In this document: positions 1 to 25,106 of the stretch, in pieces | How the letters are laid out: each line of letters starts with the position of its first letter | Position numbering within the stretch: the first letter of the stretch is position 1 | Assembly (NCBI GenBank): GCA_945910005.1 | Contig: OX246747.1 | Span: 33,646,293-33,710,292, forward strand | Direction: 5' to 3' | DNA length: 64,000 nucleotides | Origin: Isoperla grammatica | Taxonomy: Eukaryota > Arthropoda > Insecta > Plecoptera > Perlodidae | The notes under the pieces: model-generated | Databases searched by the model: none | What the model saw: only the letters and a program-made list of their open reading frames with translations | Told to the model about the DNA's origin: nothing | Program-made: the position numbers and the translations under genes

Positions 1-55
1 AAATAAATAAATAAATAAATAAATAAACAAATAAACAAATTAGTAAAACATAAAC

Positions 56-12266
<12,211 letters not shown>

Positions 12267-13418
12267 CTGGAGGACAGACAGAGAGGACAACGTTTAGAAC
12301 GAACCGCGACGTTTCCTCGTACGGACGTTACTCGACCGAGATCCAATAAGCAGCGCTAAAATCAACCGTAGAAGATTCTTTCGAAACGTTTAATGATTCG
12401 ATTTATTTATTTAATGTCTATCCTATTCAGTTATAAAAACTGATTTACAAAGGAGGACCTTAAAATAGCCCTCTTCCCCCTCCTTAAGGAGTCTTGGTAT
12501 TAGAACAATTTAATTTTAAGCTAACATTACAATACTGGTATTGAACAAAATCTTGCTTCACTGAGGTAATATTAATTAAACTAATAGGGTTAGTAAGAAA
12601 TTTGTATTAATAAACTATGGTTAAAAGCATGATCACTTTAGAGGACCTAGCCTGTATCATTTGACCTGTTGATTATCCTACGAGTTTTTAAGCTTAATCC
12701 AGCTATGCTATCTCTCCATATATACGACCTTCTTAACAATGCAATAGTTATCAATTTCTACCAACAGACAGGTTGGTACCCTACTTGAACCCTACTTTTA
12801 GACGGAAATAAACGAAGAAACGACATAATATGACTTTATAAATGTCGGAGACTCTAACTTTCAGCAAGGTAGTTGTTTTTTACATTCACAGAACGTTTCC
12901 GTGCTCAAATTAATTCCGACAAGTGTTTAAACATGTCCGCACATAGACAACAAATTGTACCAAAATATCGTTGTAGCAACGTTTCCCGCCACATCTTTAG
13001 ACCGGAACCGGAAACGAGACGAAATAGTGTGATGTGATCTCTTTTGCCCCTTTCGGCCCTGTCTACGTAGATCGAGAGCGCCGTCTAAAAAACATCGAAC
13101 TTTAAATGACGCAATATGAGTTCTAATTTTTGTCAGCGTAAAAATTCATATTAAAAGATTTTTGTAATATTATTGTAGACTGCAAATGCACGGCTGGCAA
13201 ATCTCATGGTCGTAGTATTCTATCTTGAAGGACATGACCCTTGAAGGTCAATGTTGATAACGTTACATAAGAATATAAGCGATTAATAAGGTGTGGTTTT
13301 GTACGAACTGAAAACGAGAGGATTAAACAAATAATTCAAATATTGTAACCGTTACGGATGTTGTTTTGGAACTATAATTTCTTTATGAGTTCCTGAAAAA
13401 AAAAACGTCCGTCCATAA
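12267..13418. other. No gene seen
   Basis: Likely the upstream intron or 5' flank of the ZC3H4-like gene. AT-rich, with no ORF of interest and no clear promoter motif. Confidence 0.4.
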
Positions 13419-13543
13419 TACCTTGTTCACACTTTGCCCACTAACAGAATTAGGGTACTAACAGAAGTTAAGAACGTAATGTGAACGGACGGAACGCAGC
13501 TGTTAGCTTAACTTCTGTTAGTGGACAAAGTGTGAACAAGGTA
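13419..13543. mobile_element. MITE, 125 bp, about 30-bp terminal inverted repeats
   Basis: Starts TACCTTGTTCACACTTTGCC and ends with its reverse complement (one mismatch), the homology running through CACTAACAGAA. TA at each end suggests a TA target, as in Tc1/mariner-type elements. Confidence 0.75.
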
Positions 13544-14250
13544 TAAACGACAGTATTTCAAACTTTTCTAGTCCAGCTATTAGTTTTTACGATACCACAT
13601 CCGAGTAGGTATACTTAAGTCGATCGCAGTGTTCTCATAATAATATGTCAACAAGGCACACGTGCCAAGAGAGTACTTTATTTTTGATGACTTTGTAGTG
13701 ACTACGACTACTAGAACGGGCACGCAATTCTAATCTTCTAGTACGGAATACACGACCCATTATTTTGAAGATGTGCAAAGTTACACCATCATCTGGATAT
13801 TATCAGCTCTGGATTTTTCGCGTCTCGTAAATAGCGCAATCATAATAGCAACCATTCATTCATTCGAATCACGCGCGCCGGAAGTACGTTTTTCCGGGGG
13901 GGGGAGGGGGGGGGGCAAGAACTCTCTCTCCACTTAGGATTAACTCATTCAAGCAATCTTTAGGGAAAAGGGTTCTTAGGAAGAAGCACCACGGTCATCG
14001 GAAGGGAAGATAATTTAGGTTTTATCTGGGACGCAATTGACCCGGAAATGATTATAACTGCAGTCTTGTGATAAACTGACAGTGATCGACGAGGGATGAT
14101 GAACGCGCAAGATTTATGCTGGCTACATCCAGCCACAGGCGACTCGACACATGACATATATCATTCATTAAAAGAGAGAAAGGATCGGGTACTGTTAGCG
14201 CCTGTATTATAAAGTTAAAAAAAAAGGTTTAATTTTTTTTTTTTTTTTAG

Positions 14251-14361
14251 GTTCTATCCATTGGAAAAATTATGGATACAAGTCTCAAACGAAGGAATAT
14301 ACAAGTGTGGAATGATAAAGAATGCGATTGGAGTCTCATCGTCCTCTTGCGTGGATCGGTC
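14251..14361 (+). CDS. Partial exon encoding the second half of an Ig-like domain, cut by assembly gap
   Basis: A T-rich tract ending in AG at 14249-14250 is followed by an open frame with one leading base, giving FYPLEKLWIQ and then VSNEGIYKCGMIKNAIGVSS. The pattern (D/N)EGxYxCxxxNxxG is the classic F-G region of I-set Ig domains, as in titin-like, cell-adhesion and receptor proteins. The exon enters the N run at 14362, so its donor is unseen, and no partner exon was found nearby. It could be one exon of a long-intron gene or a stray fragment. Confidence 0.45.
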
Positions 14362-14561
14362 NNNNNNNNNNNNNNNNNNNNNNNNNNNNNNNNNNNNNNN
14401 NNNNNNNNNNNNNNNNNNNNNNNNNNNNNNNNNNNNNNNNNNNNNNNNNNNNNNNNNNNNNNNNNNNNNNNNNNNNNNNNNNNNNNNNNNNNNNNNNNNN
14501 NNNNNNNNNNNNNNNNNNNNNNNNNNNNNNNNNNNNNNNNNNNNNNNNNNNNNNNNNNNNN
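14362..14561. other. Assembly gap of 200 N
   Basis: Exactly 200 N, the usual length for a gap of unknown size. It truncates the Ig-like exon. Confidence 1.
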
Positions 14562-15824
14562 AGTTCATCGCTTTCAGAATGTTTTTTTTCTCACTAAAAA
14601 TCACTGTTTCTTATTTCCCAAGACACAGCTATGCAATTTAACTTAAACGAAATTACATCGTTCCCACTGTATATTTTAAAATCACATTAACTCATTAATG
14701 AATTATTTCTAGAATTTAGTTTTTGAGTAGCACGATCAATTATAATATTGCAATAGATTTCAAACACCGTTAAAGCATAGGTTAATACATAATAATACCA
14801 AATACTATAATATACAACCTATCAAGAATAATTTTAACCATTTTGGGGCCGTAAGATGCATAACAATAAAATGCATAACCGATATATTGCATTTCTAAGA
14901 AGAACCTGCAGCAGCCATATTTTACAATAAGATTCATATTATATAACAGATATTTCTAGACGTTTCCATAATTTCTATTCCCCCCCCCGCTCCCCACTTG
15001 TCTTGAATACTCCGTACATACTAAAGTGAGCATTAGAAAACACGCGTTTATTTCATAAATGTTCGTTTTCAGTAATCATGCACGTCAATGCCCTTCTCGC
15101 CATTTTGTGCCCTGAACCGTGGATTAAAACTAAAACATGGTTGCGAATTAATAACTTATGCATGAAACGCGTCGGTAACGGAAAATGTTGATTTTTCGTA
15201 CCTATCGTACCTTTATTCTACAACACGTGAAAATTTATTTTTAAGTATTGAAACAATGCCAAACGCAATTAAAACTAGGTCATATCGAGTCACACGAGTA
15301 GTTAAATGGTAGAACTTTGAGTATCGCACAGTTTATAAATTGTTTTAGCTCCATATTTTGTCATTGACAGATATCCAAGAGTTTGTCTAAAAAACTAAAT
15401 CCTACAAAATAAGCCCGTCACTTGAGCTCCCTATCACCGGATTATGCGCGGAATTCGTCGGAGGGTGTGTATCGTGGGGGGGGGGGGGGGGGTAAACTGC
15501 ATTAGAATTGTCGCAAGAAAGTAAAAGATAAATATATAGGTCGGCTCATTGAGAATTTATTGAATGTTGCTTTTTTTTTTCGTCAACCCACTCTGTTTCA
15601 TAAACACGTCTTGTTACAAAAGGATTATTGAAAATATAAAATATAATAGCACTAAATTCTCTGTGTGACGACGTATTTTCGTATCCCCCCTTTGCAATTT
15701 TAAAACTCAACATGGCGTCTATATTATGTAGGTTACTTTGTTTGTACACGAGAACTCATTAGGTCACAGCTCTAACTGAGAAGTAAGGAAACTCGTGTAT
15801 GCTATCTCTAATTTCCAATCTATA
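14562..15824. other. No gene seen
   Basis: AT-rich intergenic or intronic sequence with short C and G runs (for example a 15-G run near 15475-15491). Confidence 0.4.
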
Positions 15825-15826
15825 GG

Positions 15827-16122
15827 GCACTAGCAACACCGAAAGACAACAATGGAACAAATGAATTGAACTGATGGACAAACCATCAGCTGTCAAAATA
15901 ATAAAATTGCAACCATAGAAATAAAAACAAGTGTAGCAATAGTAACTGCTCGCCATTTAAAACTTTTAATGATGGACAACGACTAAGTGAAAGTTTTGTA
16001 TGTGTATTTGTTTGTTTTTTGTTTTGTTTTCCAACATCAGACGAAATTATTTTTTGACAGCTTGTTGTTTGTCCATCGATTCAAGTCATTTGTTTCATTG
16101 TTGTCTTTTGGTGTTGCTAGTA
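15827..16122. mobile_element. Foldback MITE, copy 1 of a direct pair
   Basis: Begins CTAGCAACACCGAAAGACAA and ends with the reverse complement GGTGTTGCTAG; arms are about 50 bp (CAACAATGGAACAAATGAAT versus ATTTGTTTCATTGTTGTC). The interior is shared with copy 2 at 16345-16632. Confidence 0.75.
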
Positions 16123-16344
16123 GCAAATAACTTAGTAACCAGCTGCCTAGTAGCCTATACATCTACAACTTCAAAAAAGAGCAATTCTTGAGGGGAAAAC
16201 GTAAGGGGGCTGTGACGAAACAGGTCGAACAAACAATCGGTTGCTAGGTAGTTTCATTGTTGTGTATTTCTTTGATTCGCGCACATTTGTATGAAACAAA
16301 ACACTGTGGAGTGATTGTTTTCCGATTCGGAAGAGCAAATAGGG

Positions 16345-16632
16345 CACTAGCAACACCGAAAGACAACAATGGAACAAATGAATTGAACTGATGGACAAAC
16401 CATCAGCTATCAAAATAATAAAATTGCAACCATAGAAATAAAAACAAGTGTAGCAATAGTAACTGCTCGCCATTTAAAACTTTAAATGATAGATAACGAG
16501 AAAGTTGTGTATGTGTATTTGTTTGTTTTTTGTTTTGTTTTCCAAAATCAGAAGAAATTATTTTTTGACAGCTTGTTGTTTGTCCATCGATCAATTCATT
16601 TGTTTCATTGTTGTCTTTTGGTGTTGCTAGTA
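16345..16632. mobile_element. Foldback MITE, copy 2 of a direct pair
   Basis: Same orientation and over 90% alike by eye to 15827-16122. The shared block is very high identity through AATAAAATTGCAACCATAGA and AGTAACTGCTCGCCATTTAA. The first copy is followed by a segment (16180-16340) whose inverted relative lies near 17690-17840, so this stretch is a patchwork of element copies. Confidence 0.75.
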
Positions 16633-16639
16633 GTAGCAC

Positions 16640-17936
16640 ACTAGTAGCCTATTGCGTTTTAAAGTCGCCATTATCAAACAATAAGAGTAATGGCCGCTAA
16701 CGGACTAGACATAAATAATCATGATGACGTCACAAGATATACGAACCGAGGTCATTACTGTAGCCTACCTGCGTCACTCACTAACAGTGTTGCCAGACTA
16801 TTTAGTGTTCGATCACTTCTTTCGGACACATTCCGTACTTTTGGCAACGTTGTAGCATTATTTCTTACGTCGATCGAGGATGCTGTGACATCAACGTATA
16901 CATCTTTTGGACGAACATGCTTCGCAACTCCATTGTGGCATTTTTTTTTATTGGTGCATATTTTTTGGAGTGAGGCGGGGGGGGGGGGCTGGGTTCTTTA
17001 ACAAATATTTGACAGGAGGGCATATCACGGTGTCACTGTTTCAAATTATTTGTATCACTTTCTTACAAGTATATATTTTACTAAAATTGTCTATTTATTT
17101 ACCGAAATATCGATATGTTTCTCATATTTTTTTACCTGCAATTCTTCCTTTGAAGATGCCGGGTTCGCGACCCAACCGTACCCCCTCACTACGGCCAACA
17201 ATTCCTACTTTCTCGATCTCTTTTATTTATCAGTAGCGCGATTTTTTTGCCATTTCCGCCGTTGTGTTTTGTCACGTCCGGTTTTCAAAACGTGATTTTG
17301 ATTAGATATTTATTTTTAATAAATTTTAATCTAAATTGAATTTTCTTTTATTTCTTTTCGATTGTTTTTCTTGTATGTAAAGAGTTTTTTGTGTTTTTTG
17401 TTTGCAGAACACTATCGTTCCGATAAACGTATAGTTTTTATAGATGTTGAAACAGTGATACGAGGCTAGTACTTACTGTTTGCGTCTATAGGCCTACATG
17501 TATAGTACTTTCTATTTAATTTACATCAACGAACCCTCCTCCCCCTCTCCCGTCACACCCAACTTTTTCGTCTTAAAGACAAAAATTAACGAAACATTGA
17601 AATGACAACTTTTTTTTTCATACCTACACCTTAAAACCCGTGAAAAATGAGCTGTTTATTTAATTGCGATTGTAAAAATAGCCACGTGGCCGTATTTTCT
17701 CTTCGACAATATTTGTTAAATACATGCACCAATCAAAGGAAGCTACAACAATGGAGTTGCCTAGTAACAGATTTGTTTGTACGAATTACGAAATAAAAAC
17801 GACCAGTCACAACCCCCTCAAATGTAACTTATTCTTACGTATTTGTAATAATTCTCTATAATTATATTATCGCTTTCGATCGATCGATTTGTTTTGGATA
17901 CACATGTATCAAACAAGACGATATTTTATGTTTATA
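16640..17936. other. No convincing gene
   Basis: Contains an isolated 103-codon frame at 16690-17001 with a long G run at its end and no domain, and an inverted repeat-family copy at 17690-17840. CRE-like TGACGTCA at about 16724. Confidence 0.4.
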
Positions 17937-18130
17937 CACGGAGTGGCCGAGTGATAGCGCACCGGACTTCTACACACGATATCACGACTCATCGAGTCTC
18001 ACACTGCTGGGTTCGAATCCCGTGAAAATAAGAGTTACCATCCCCGAGATCCAATTAGAAAAATGTCCCGATTCTGCCACCACGCCAAACCTTAGTTATC
18101 TTATGAACGTCTTAATTTAAAATTAATAAA
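17937..18130 (+). mobile_element. tRNA-derived SINE, class II tRNA (Leu/Ser-like) head
   Basis: An A-box-like GGAGTGGCCGAGTGATAG is followed about 60 bp later by the B-box GGGTTCGAATCCC. The spacing and variable-arm-like insert suggest a Leu/Ser-type tRNA. Acceptor pairing is lost, so this is not a working tRNA. A non-tRNA body and an AT-rich end follow. Confidence 0.55.
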
Positions 18131-18460
18131 TGGTTATTTGAATAAAAGCTGTTATGACGTGTTAATTGCACGAATATATGTTGATGAAAATCCTACTGCA
18201 AAAGGAAGACAAGACAATAAAGAAAACAAAATTACATGAAAACGAACGCGTTGGGTTTGCGAGAAAAACATTTGTGGGATGTGAGAAATAATATAGTGAC
18301 TGAAAGCAGAAGTGAAATCCACCCTTATATCGTATAAAAGCGTCAATGCAACAGATCCCCCCCCCCCCCCCCCATCTACCGCTTTCCGTTCCTGAATGTC
18401 TTCACGAAAATGTGTTGAGCTCTCGCCAAATAACGATCACAAACCGCCCCTCCCCTCCTC

Positions 18461-18890
18461 ATTCTGACTTTAGTTAGAATTGTGTATATTTTACGACCGA
18501 AGTAGCTAACATAATTCTGACTTTAGTTAGAATTGTGTATATTTTACGACCGAAGTAGCTATCGTCATTCTGTCTTTAGTTAGAATTGTGTATATTTTAC
18601 GACCGAAGTAGCTACCGTCATTCTGTCTTTAGTTAGAATTGTGTATATTTTACGACCGAAGTAGCTAACGTCATTCTGACTTTAGTTAGAATTGTGTAGG
18701 CTATATTTTACGACCGAAGTAGCTAACGTCATTCTGACTATGGTTATAATTGTGTATATTTTACGACCGAAGTAGCTAACGTAATTCTGACTTTAGTTAG
18801 AATTGTGTATATTTTACGACCGAAGTATAGCTACCGTCATTCTGACTTTAGTTAGACTTGTGTATATTTTACGACCGAAGTAGCTAGCTA
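18461..18890. repeat. 53-bp minisatellite, 8 copies
   Basis: Unit: ATTCTGACTTTAGTTAGAAT, then TGTGTATATTTTACGACCGA, then AGTAGCTAACGTC. Copies start near 18461, 18514, 18567, 18620, 18673, 18730, 18783 and 18838. Indels are a GGC-containing insert in copy 5 and an extra TA in copy 7. Confidence 0.95.
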
Positions 18891-21800
18891 TCAGAACTCT
18901 ATATCGGGGGGTCGTCCGTTCGATCCCCATATTATTTTAAAATCAATGGTTACAGTGGTTGTTCCAAAGAAACCTTACCGATGCCTGCCTGCCTGTCGCC
19001 ACCCACGGACTTAGTGATTCGTGCAGCCAATCAGCGTGCCGCCATTTGAAATGCCGATCTCTGATTGGTTGGCCAATATAGTTCTTGATACTCACGTTAT
19101 TTGTTGCATAGCTTAGGTTTTGCAGCTGTTCCGAAACAAAACACAGCGGAGCGATCGTCGTCCCATTTATTGTTGTAGGCAAACAAATGTATGAGAATAT
19201 TCAATATTAGTGGACACAACGACAGTCAGCATCGGTAAGGTTGCAACGGGACAACTATACTTTGTCGTAAACATAAAAACGACCTCGGAGTTATCGATTT
19301 CAATAAAATAAAAACAGCCCATTAATCTACTGTCGAGCTAAAATTAAATTAGAAACGTGTTACATCACGATTGAACCAGATCATACTTTGTTCATACTCT
19401 TTGTCAAAAGTTTGGTTGTTTTGTTTGAGATAATTTCCTTATCTACAAATGGATTGCGAAATGAATCGCTTCGATAACCTTCCTGCGTGTGTATACGGTT
19501 GCACAACACAGTTTCATGAATCGTGAGTCGTGACTGCGTTTAACTTCGAGTGTTTTTATTTAATAAGTTCGCTACTAGTTTGTATTTTGAATGAAGTAGT
19601 ATGTTTATACTTCAGATGGCTGTCAAGGCACTTCATACACAGTAAACACCGTTAGAAAACTCGTAGATGAAATTTGAAACACTGTTTATTGTCTTCAGAA
19701 ACCGTTAAATGTTGTATTTGTGTCTTCTAAATAGGGTATGTTTTTTTTGTTAAATCCCGAATTGTTACGTCAAATAATCGTTTTTCCCCGTTTCCGATTT
19801 CCGATCATGCGGGAAACGAAATATAGAACAAAGCTTTTAATTATTTTTACCGTTTTGGTCGCGCAAAAATATCACACATTTCACGTACGTATTTAAAAAA
19901 AACGCAAATTTATTATCATCCACAAATTCCCTAATTAAATCATACAGGTGGTTGCAAACGTGGAGTGGAATTATGTCGTCCAAAAACATTAATCGTTAAG
20001 TAAGGACTAACCTTGGCCCTGCACCGACACAACTTGGTTACATAAATTATGCATCAATTTAAATTTGAAATACCATTGTTTTTATCAACAATTCAAATTA
20101 TAATCAGTTCGTTGGTGCATGTATACACAATAAAGAAAAGACAAACAATAATACATCATTGAAGTATCCCGAAACGCTTGCTTAAACAAAAACAAACAAA
20201 ACTATAAATTGTGTGTCCTTGTACAAGGAATTTCTGAATATGCTAGTTGACAAAGTTCGTAAAATAAACAGCGGGAAAAAACCGGTTAAAACACGTCATA
20301 TATAATTAAACATTGTCGAATTAGGGGACCTGTACTATAACACCTGGCCCCCCTCCCCCCCCCCCTACACTCCCCGCGGCTGGCACGCATTCACCAAACC
20401 GCTGGTACCAACCGCCAACCGACGCGTATAAGCCTATGACGTCACAGTTACGATAAAACTAATCTAGTTATCGTCGCTACACACTATTGACAAAACACTG
20501 TAGTTCGAACGAAAATGTAAAAAAAAAAAATCATCACATTTTCTTGAACTAAGAAAATAATTTTACAAATACCTGTTTGTTCGACTGGAGCTTTAAAACT
20601 GTGTGAAGAAAATTTTAATATCCTACGAAGACGTTTGCATTTCGTAAATTAAGTTGAGATTTGACATCAACGGCCTTCGCGGCTGAAAGTCGGTTTCAAA
20701 AAACCAGAGACCTTACACAATATAATCAGGGAAATAAATTATATTATCTAGTGCCCACATCCTAGAAATGAATTTCTGATCCGATATTATTTAAATACGC
20801 TACGGTTTGTTACACGTGAAAATGGTTGACAAAATATTTACCAAACACATCCGAGATTATTTGTACTGGCGTCTATTATGTTTGACAATGACGTAAGACC
20901 TATCAAGCCTAGGCCTACACCACTTACGTAAACGTTCTTGTTATTGTGCAACAGAAATAAGCTACTGGCATGACGCAAATAAATTCACCAATCAACCCAT
21001 ATTATACAACATAACCAAAACTATATAAAATGAATGAATGAATTTGTTCTCATCAACAAGCATAAAATAAAATAATAAATATTCCTTACCACAGTGCATA
21101 TACATACGGGCTGCCGCAATTCCGTCTCCTTCGAAATGAATACAAGGTTATTGTAAGCATTAGAATATACAATTAATTTAAATGAGGAAATAGGCCTAAG
21201 GTGTGTGTGTGTATGTATGTGTGAAGAAATACCAAAACCAACCCGTATGAAACTAGACCTTAACCTAAAAGCAATCAAATAGTCCTAAATTGATTGTAAA
21301 CAATAGGCTAGCTAGATGAGCAACAACAAAAAGTGATGTCATGAAAAGATCATGCAGAGTATAAAAAAATAGGTCAAGCCACACTTTTTTCTCAACGTGA
21401 CTATACACGAAATCAAAATGGCTGCTTTGTTGTAGAATGATTTTACCGTTTTCTTTCGACACCATCCAACAACTTGATAAAAAAGATTCGTTTATAGTGT
21501 AATATACCTACACAAAAATTACCCCGTGAAGATTTTAGCGCTGCATTAAATATAATCTCGTCTTAATGATAGTGGCTACGACTCCATTACTTTTAAAATA
21601 ACGGAGCGGTATATTTTTATGCAAACCTTTCGAAAATTTCCGATGGGACATTCACACTCAAGGCCATTGGAAGAATAGAAACACAGAAATACTCTTTGGG
21701 TGTTCCGGTTCTCTCAGTTGAATGACTCTCCCTTGGCTACAGAGAGAGCTAAATCAATAGAAATGTAGTTATGAATCAATTTATAAAAATATATATATAT

Positions 21801-22723
21801 CACTAATTAATGTGATCACTAAAATAATATGATAAGGAAGAATTTGAGTATGAATCCGCATTCATCATAATCTTCCTTCCTCTCAGTCTTTCTGGCTTAT
21901 GAAATAAATAATATTCGTAGTCGTCTGTACTTCGAGCGAGTAGTGTATTATTTCAACTGTCACGGATGCCTTGCACACGAATGCTTGGTTCTGTTGGGGT
22001 TTTCAGAAGATATCTGGTCGGCTACATTCTGACGGAAAAGCACGAATGGTAGACACGAACACGAAGCGGGAAGCGGCGAAAACCCCGCCTAGCAACGGTT
22101 ACTACGAGTCTACACTATAATCGGTCTAGAAAACATTTCTCCAACGTGAAATTCAACGTGTCGTGATTTATACGAAAATAAATCAAATTCGACGCGTGAC
22201 AAATATTAAATCGTTCTAAATACCCGAAACGTAGAAATGTGTGACCAATAATTTATGTACACTAAATAAATCGTTAGAAAATAAAACGCTTTTGTCGTGA
22301 AGTGTAATTTAAAATTTCCCGTTTCTCACAGTGTGACTTTCATATGACCTCTACGTGCCACAGGAAGGGGATTTAGCCTCGTACAGGGCAACAGTTTAAT
22401 ATTATGAACTTTCACGTCGCAAATGTGTGAAAACATACATGAATGCTTGTAATACGTTTGTCATCATTGAGAATTATTGCGAAATTATTTGAAAATGAGA
22501 TAATAATTTGTTGATAATACACCGAGACGTTATATAAAAATTAATTCTAAGCTGAAGGGGAACCAGCAATAATATACCCAATTTGTTTTCGGTAACAAGT
22601 CGGACGTCTGGGGACATAAAAACGGTATCTTGATAATATGTATCTTGTAAACTCCTCAAAAACATGGGCATAAATTATGTGGACACACAATGAAGATGTA
22701 ATTAGTTTGTTAGTTAGTTGGTT
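18891..22723. other. Gene-poor stretch
   Basis: No exon pair or domain was recognised on either strand in 3.8 kb. Local items are C-runs and a CRE-like TGACGTCA near 20438 beside a GC-rich patch (20340-20420) that could be a promoter, but no gene is anchored to it. Confidence 0.4.
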
Positions 22724-23662
22724 AGTCAGTCAGTCAGTCAGTCAGTCAGTCAGTCAGTCAGTCAGTCAGTCAGTCAGTCAGTCAGTCAGTCAGTCAGTCA
22801 GTCAGTCAGTCAGTCAGTCAGTCAGTCAGTCAGTCAGTCAGTCAGTCAGTCAGTCAGTCAGTCAGTCAGTCAGTCAGTCAGTCAGTCAGTCAGTCAGTCA
22901 GTCAGTCAGTCAGTCAGTCAGTCAGTCAGTCAGTCAGTCAGTCAGTCAGTCAGTCAGTCAGTCAGTCAGTCAGTCAGTCAGTCAGTCAGTCAGTCAGTCA
23001 GTCAGTCAGTCAGTCAGTCAGTCAGTCAGTCAGTCAGTCAGTCAGTCAGTCAGTCAGTCAGTCAGTCAGTCAGTCAGTCAGTCAGTCAGTCAGTCAGTCA
23101 GTCAGTCAGTCAGTCAGTCAGTCAGTCAGTCAGTCAGTCAGTCAGTCAGTCAGTCAGTCAGTCAGTCAGTCAGTCAGTCAGTCAGTCAGTCAGTCAGTCA
23201 GTCAGTCAGTCAGTCAGTCAGTCAGTCAGTCAGTCAGTCAGTCAGTCAGTCAGTCAGTCAGTCAGTCAGTCAGTCAGTCAGTCAGTCAGTCAGTCAGTCA
23301 GTCAGTCAGTCAGTCAGTCAGTCAGTCAGTCAGTCAGTCAGTCAGTCAGTCAGTCAGTCAGTCAGTCAGTCAGTCAGTCAGTCAGTCAGTCAGTCAGTCA
23401 GTCAGTCAGTCAGTCAGTCAGTCAGTCAGTCAGTCAGTCAGTCAGTCAGTCAGTCAGTCAGTCAGTCAGTCAGTCAGTCAGTCAGTCAGTCAGTCAGTCA
23501 GTCAGTCAGTCAGTCAGTCAGTCAGTCAGTCAGTCAGTCAGTCAGTCAGTCAGTCAGTCAGTCAGTCAGTCAGTCAGTCAGTCAGTCAGTCAGTCAGTCA
23601 GTCAGTCAGTCAGTCAGTCAGTCAGTCAGTCAGTCAGTCAGTCAGTCAGTCAGTCAGTCAGT
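22724..23662. repeat. Giant (GTCA)n microsatellite
   Basis: About 235 uninterrupted copies of GTCA, bounded on both sides by degenerate AGTT/GGTT units (TTAGTTAGTTGGTTAGTCAG on the left, AGTTAGCTAGTTAGTTGG on the right). Because 4 and 3 are coprime, every frame is stop-free; the apparent Ser-Val-Ser-Gln frame is an artefact. Confidence 0.98.
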
Positions 23663-24026
23663 TAGCTAGTTAGTTGGTTCGTGTTTAAGGGCACACAACG
23701 AATCAAGATGTCAATAGCATTTTGGAAACCACTGCCTTTATAATGTCACATTACTAGTTTAATGAATTGCTAATGAGTAGTACTAAATAGATTTCACCCG
23801 TAGAGTTATTAGCCTATACTATTTACAGTTTGGTATCTTATCTCTATGATTTCACCACTAGAGACTGGACTATGACACTCACTGACTGTATTGTGTAGGT
23901 AGGTATTGATTGAAAATTTATAATAGAGATAAATATATCTACAATACTTTCCATAAGCAACCTGCATTCTTGTGAAATACCAAGTTGGCAAGTGAACCTA
24001 TACAGGTAGTCAATCTAAAAGCAAAA

Positions 24027-24362
24027 CAGTGGCGTACCTAGATAGACCTATAAAAATTGAGGCCCTTGAGGGGGTATTCGAAGAGACAGTGGGTGGCCTG
24101 GTGCAAGAAAACCAGCCACCGGATTTCTTTTTAAATTCAAATTTTGGCATTTTAAATTTGTTGACGTCTTTAAACATGTTTCAGATTCGAATTATGATTA
24201 GTATATTTATTTATCTATTTCTAACGTATTTAGTTTTCTCACATAATATATTCGTGGAATGACGGCTTGTGCAAAGATTGGGGGGTGGGAGGGAGTTTGT
24301 TTTATATCTGAATCTATCGTCAGACAACCCCTCCCCCCCCCATCTTCTTCGATACGCCACTG
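24027..24362. mobile_element. hAT-like MITE with CAGTGGCGTA ends
   Basis: Starts CAGTGGCGTACCTAG and ends with the reverse complement of CAGTGGCGTATCGAAGAAG. The CAGTG start fits the hAT YARNG end rule. No exact 8-bp target duplication remains. Confidence 0.6.
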
Positions 24363-24437
24363 AAAAGGTTCAATTTTGTCATATGTTGAGTTGAGGCAAT
24401 TCTGGGTATTAAAACTGTGCAAAGTTAATGTTTTTTT

Positions 24438-24710
24438 TATTATACCATGAGAACTCTTCCAAATATTGAAAAAGTGATTCTGATCCCGCCTTTAGTTTTG
24501 TATCAGCTACACAATGGATTAAAAACAAAAATTAAATATTTTTACGATCGTTATTTTATTTTTTTGGTAATTATGAACTATTAAATTATTAATAATAAAA
24601 TAACAATTGTAACGACAACAAGATGTGAATGTTAACCGATACAAAACCAAAGACAGGACCAGAATCACTTTTTCAATACTTGTAAGCGTTCTCATGATAT
24701 AATAAAATAC
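24438..24710. mobile_element. Foldback element
   Basis: TATTGAAAAAGTGATTCTG near 24464-24482 pairs with CAGAATCACTTTTTCAATA near 24660-24678, flanked by CATGAGAAC and its complement GTTCTCATG. Arms are imperfect, about 60 bp. Confidence 0.6.
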
Positions 24711-25106
24711 ATTAATTTTTGGCGGTTTGAATACCCCTTCCCCCTCGACCGGGTTTCGATCCCAGTTCACCAGTGTAGAGGTCATATCCAGGGTGACATC
24801 CAGAGCAGCTGATGTCAAGGCTGTCGGTCGTGTTGCCTGGAAGGTCTAGGGTTCGATCAATACACTCAGCCCCCCAGGGAGGCAAACAGCTGATACGCTC
24901 TCCCTCCCCCCCCCCCCCCCCCCACATACCCTTGACATGATGTAATGTAAACAATACACATCGTCTAGATTGAGCCCCGTCTGGGCCCAGGGTGACTCTG
25001 CCAGTCGTACAAGCGATGAAATAATGTCCTCCAATTTTTCCCCTTTCTATACCCTTTAAATGAAATCGTCCTCCTTCATACAAAAATTTTTTACGAAGGG
25101 AACCCT

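Noticed and set aside
16690..17001. 103-codon plus-strand frame starting MAANGLDINNHDD
   Set aside because: It ends in a G-run, lacks a recognisable domain and sits among MITE fragments. Kept only as a note.
18461..18890. CRISPR-like array
   Set aside because: The units are contiguous tandem repeats without unique spacers, in animal DNA.
22677..23669. 330-codon Ser-Gln-Ser-Val repeat protein
   Set aside because: It is only the (GTCA)n microsatellite read as codons; every frame of this array is open and there is no gene context.
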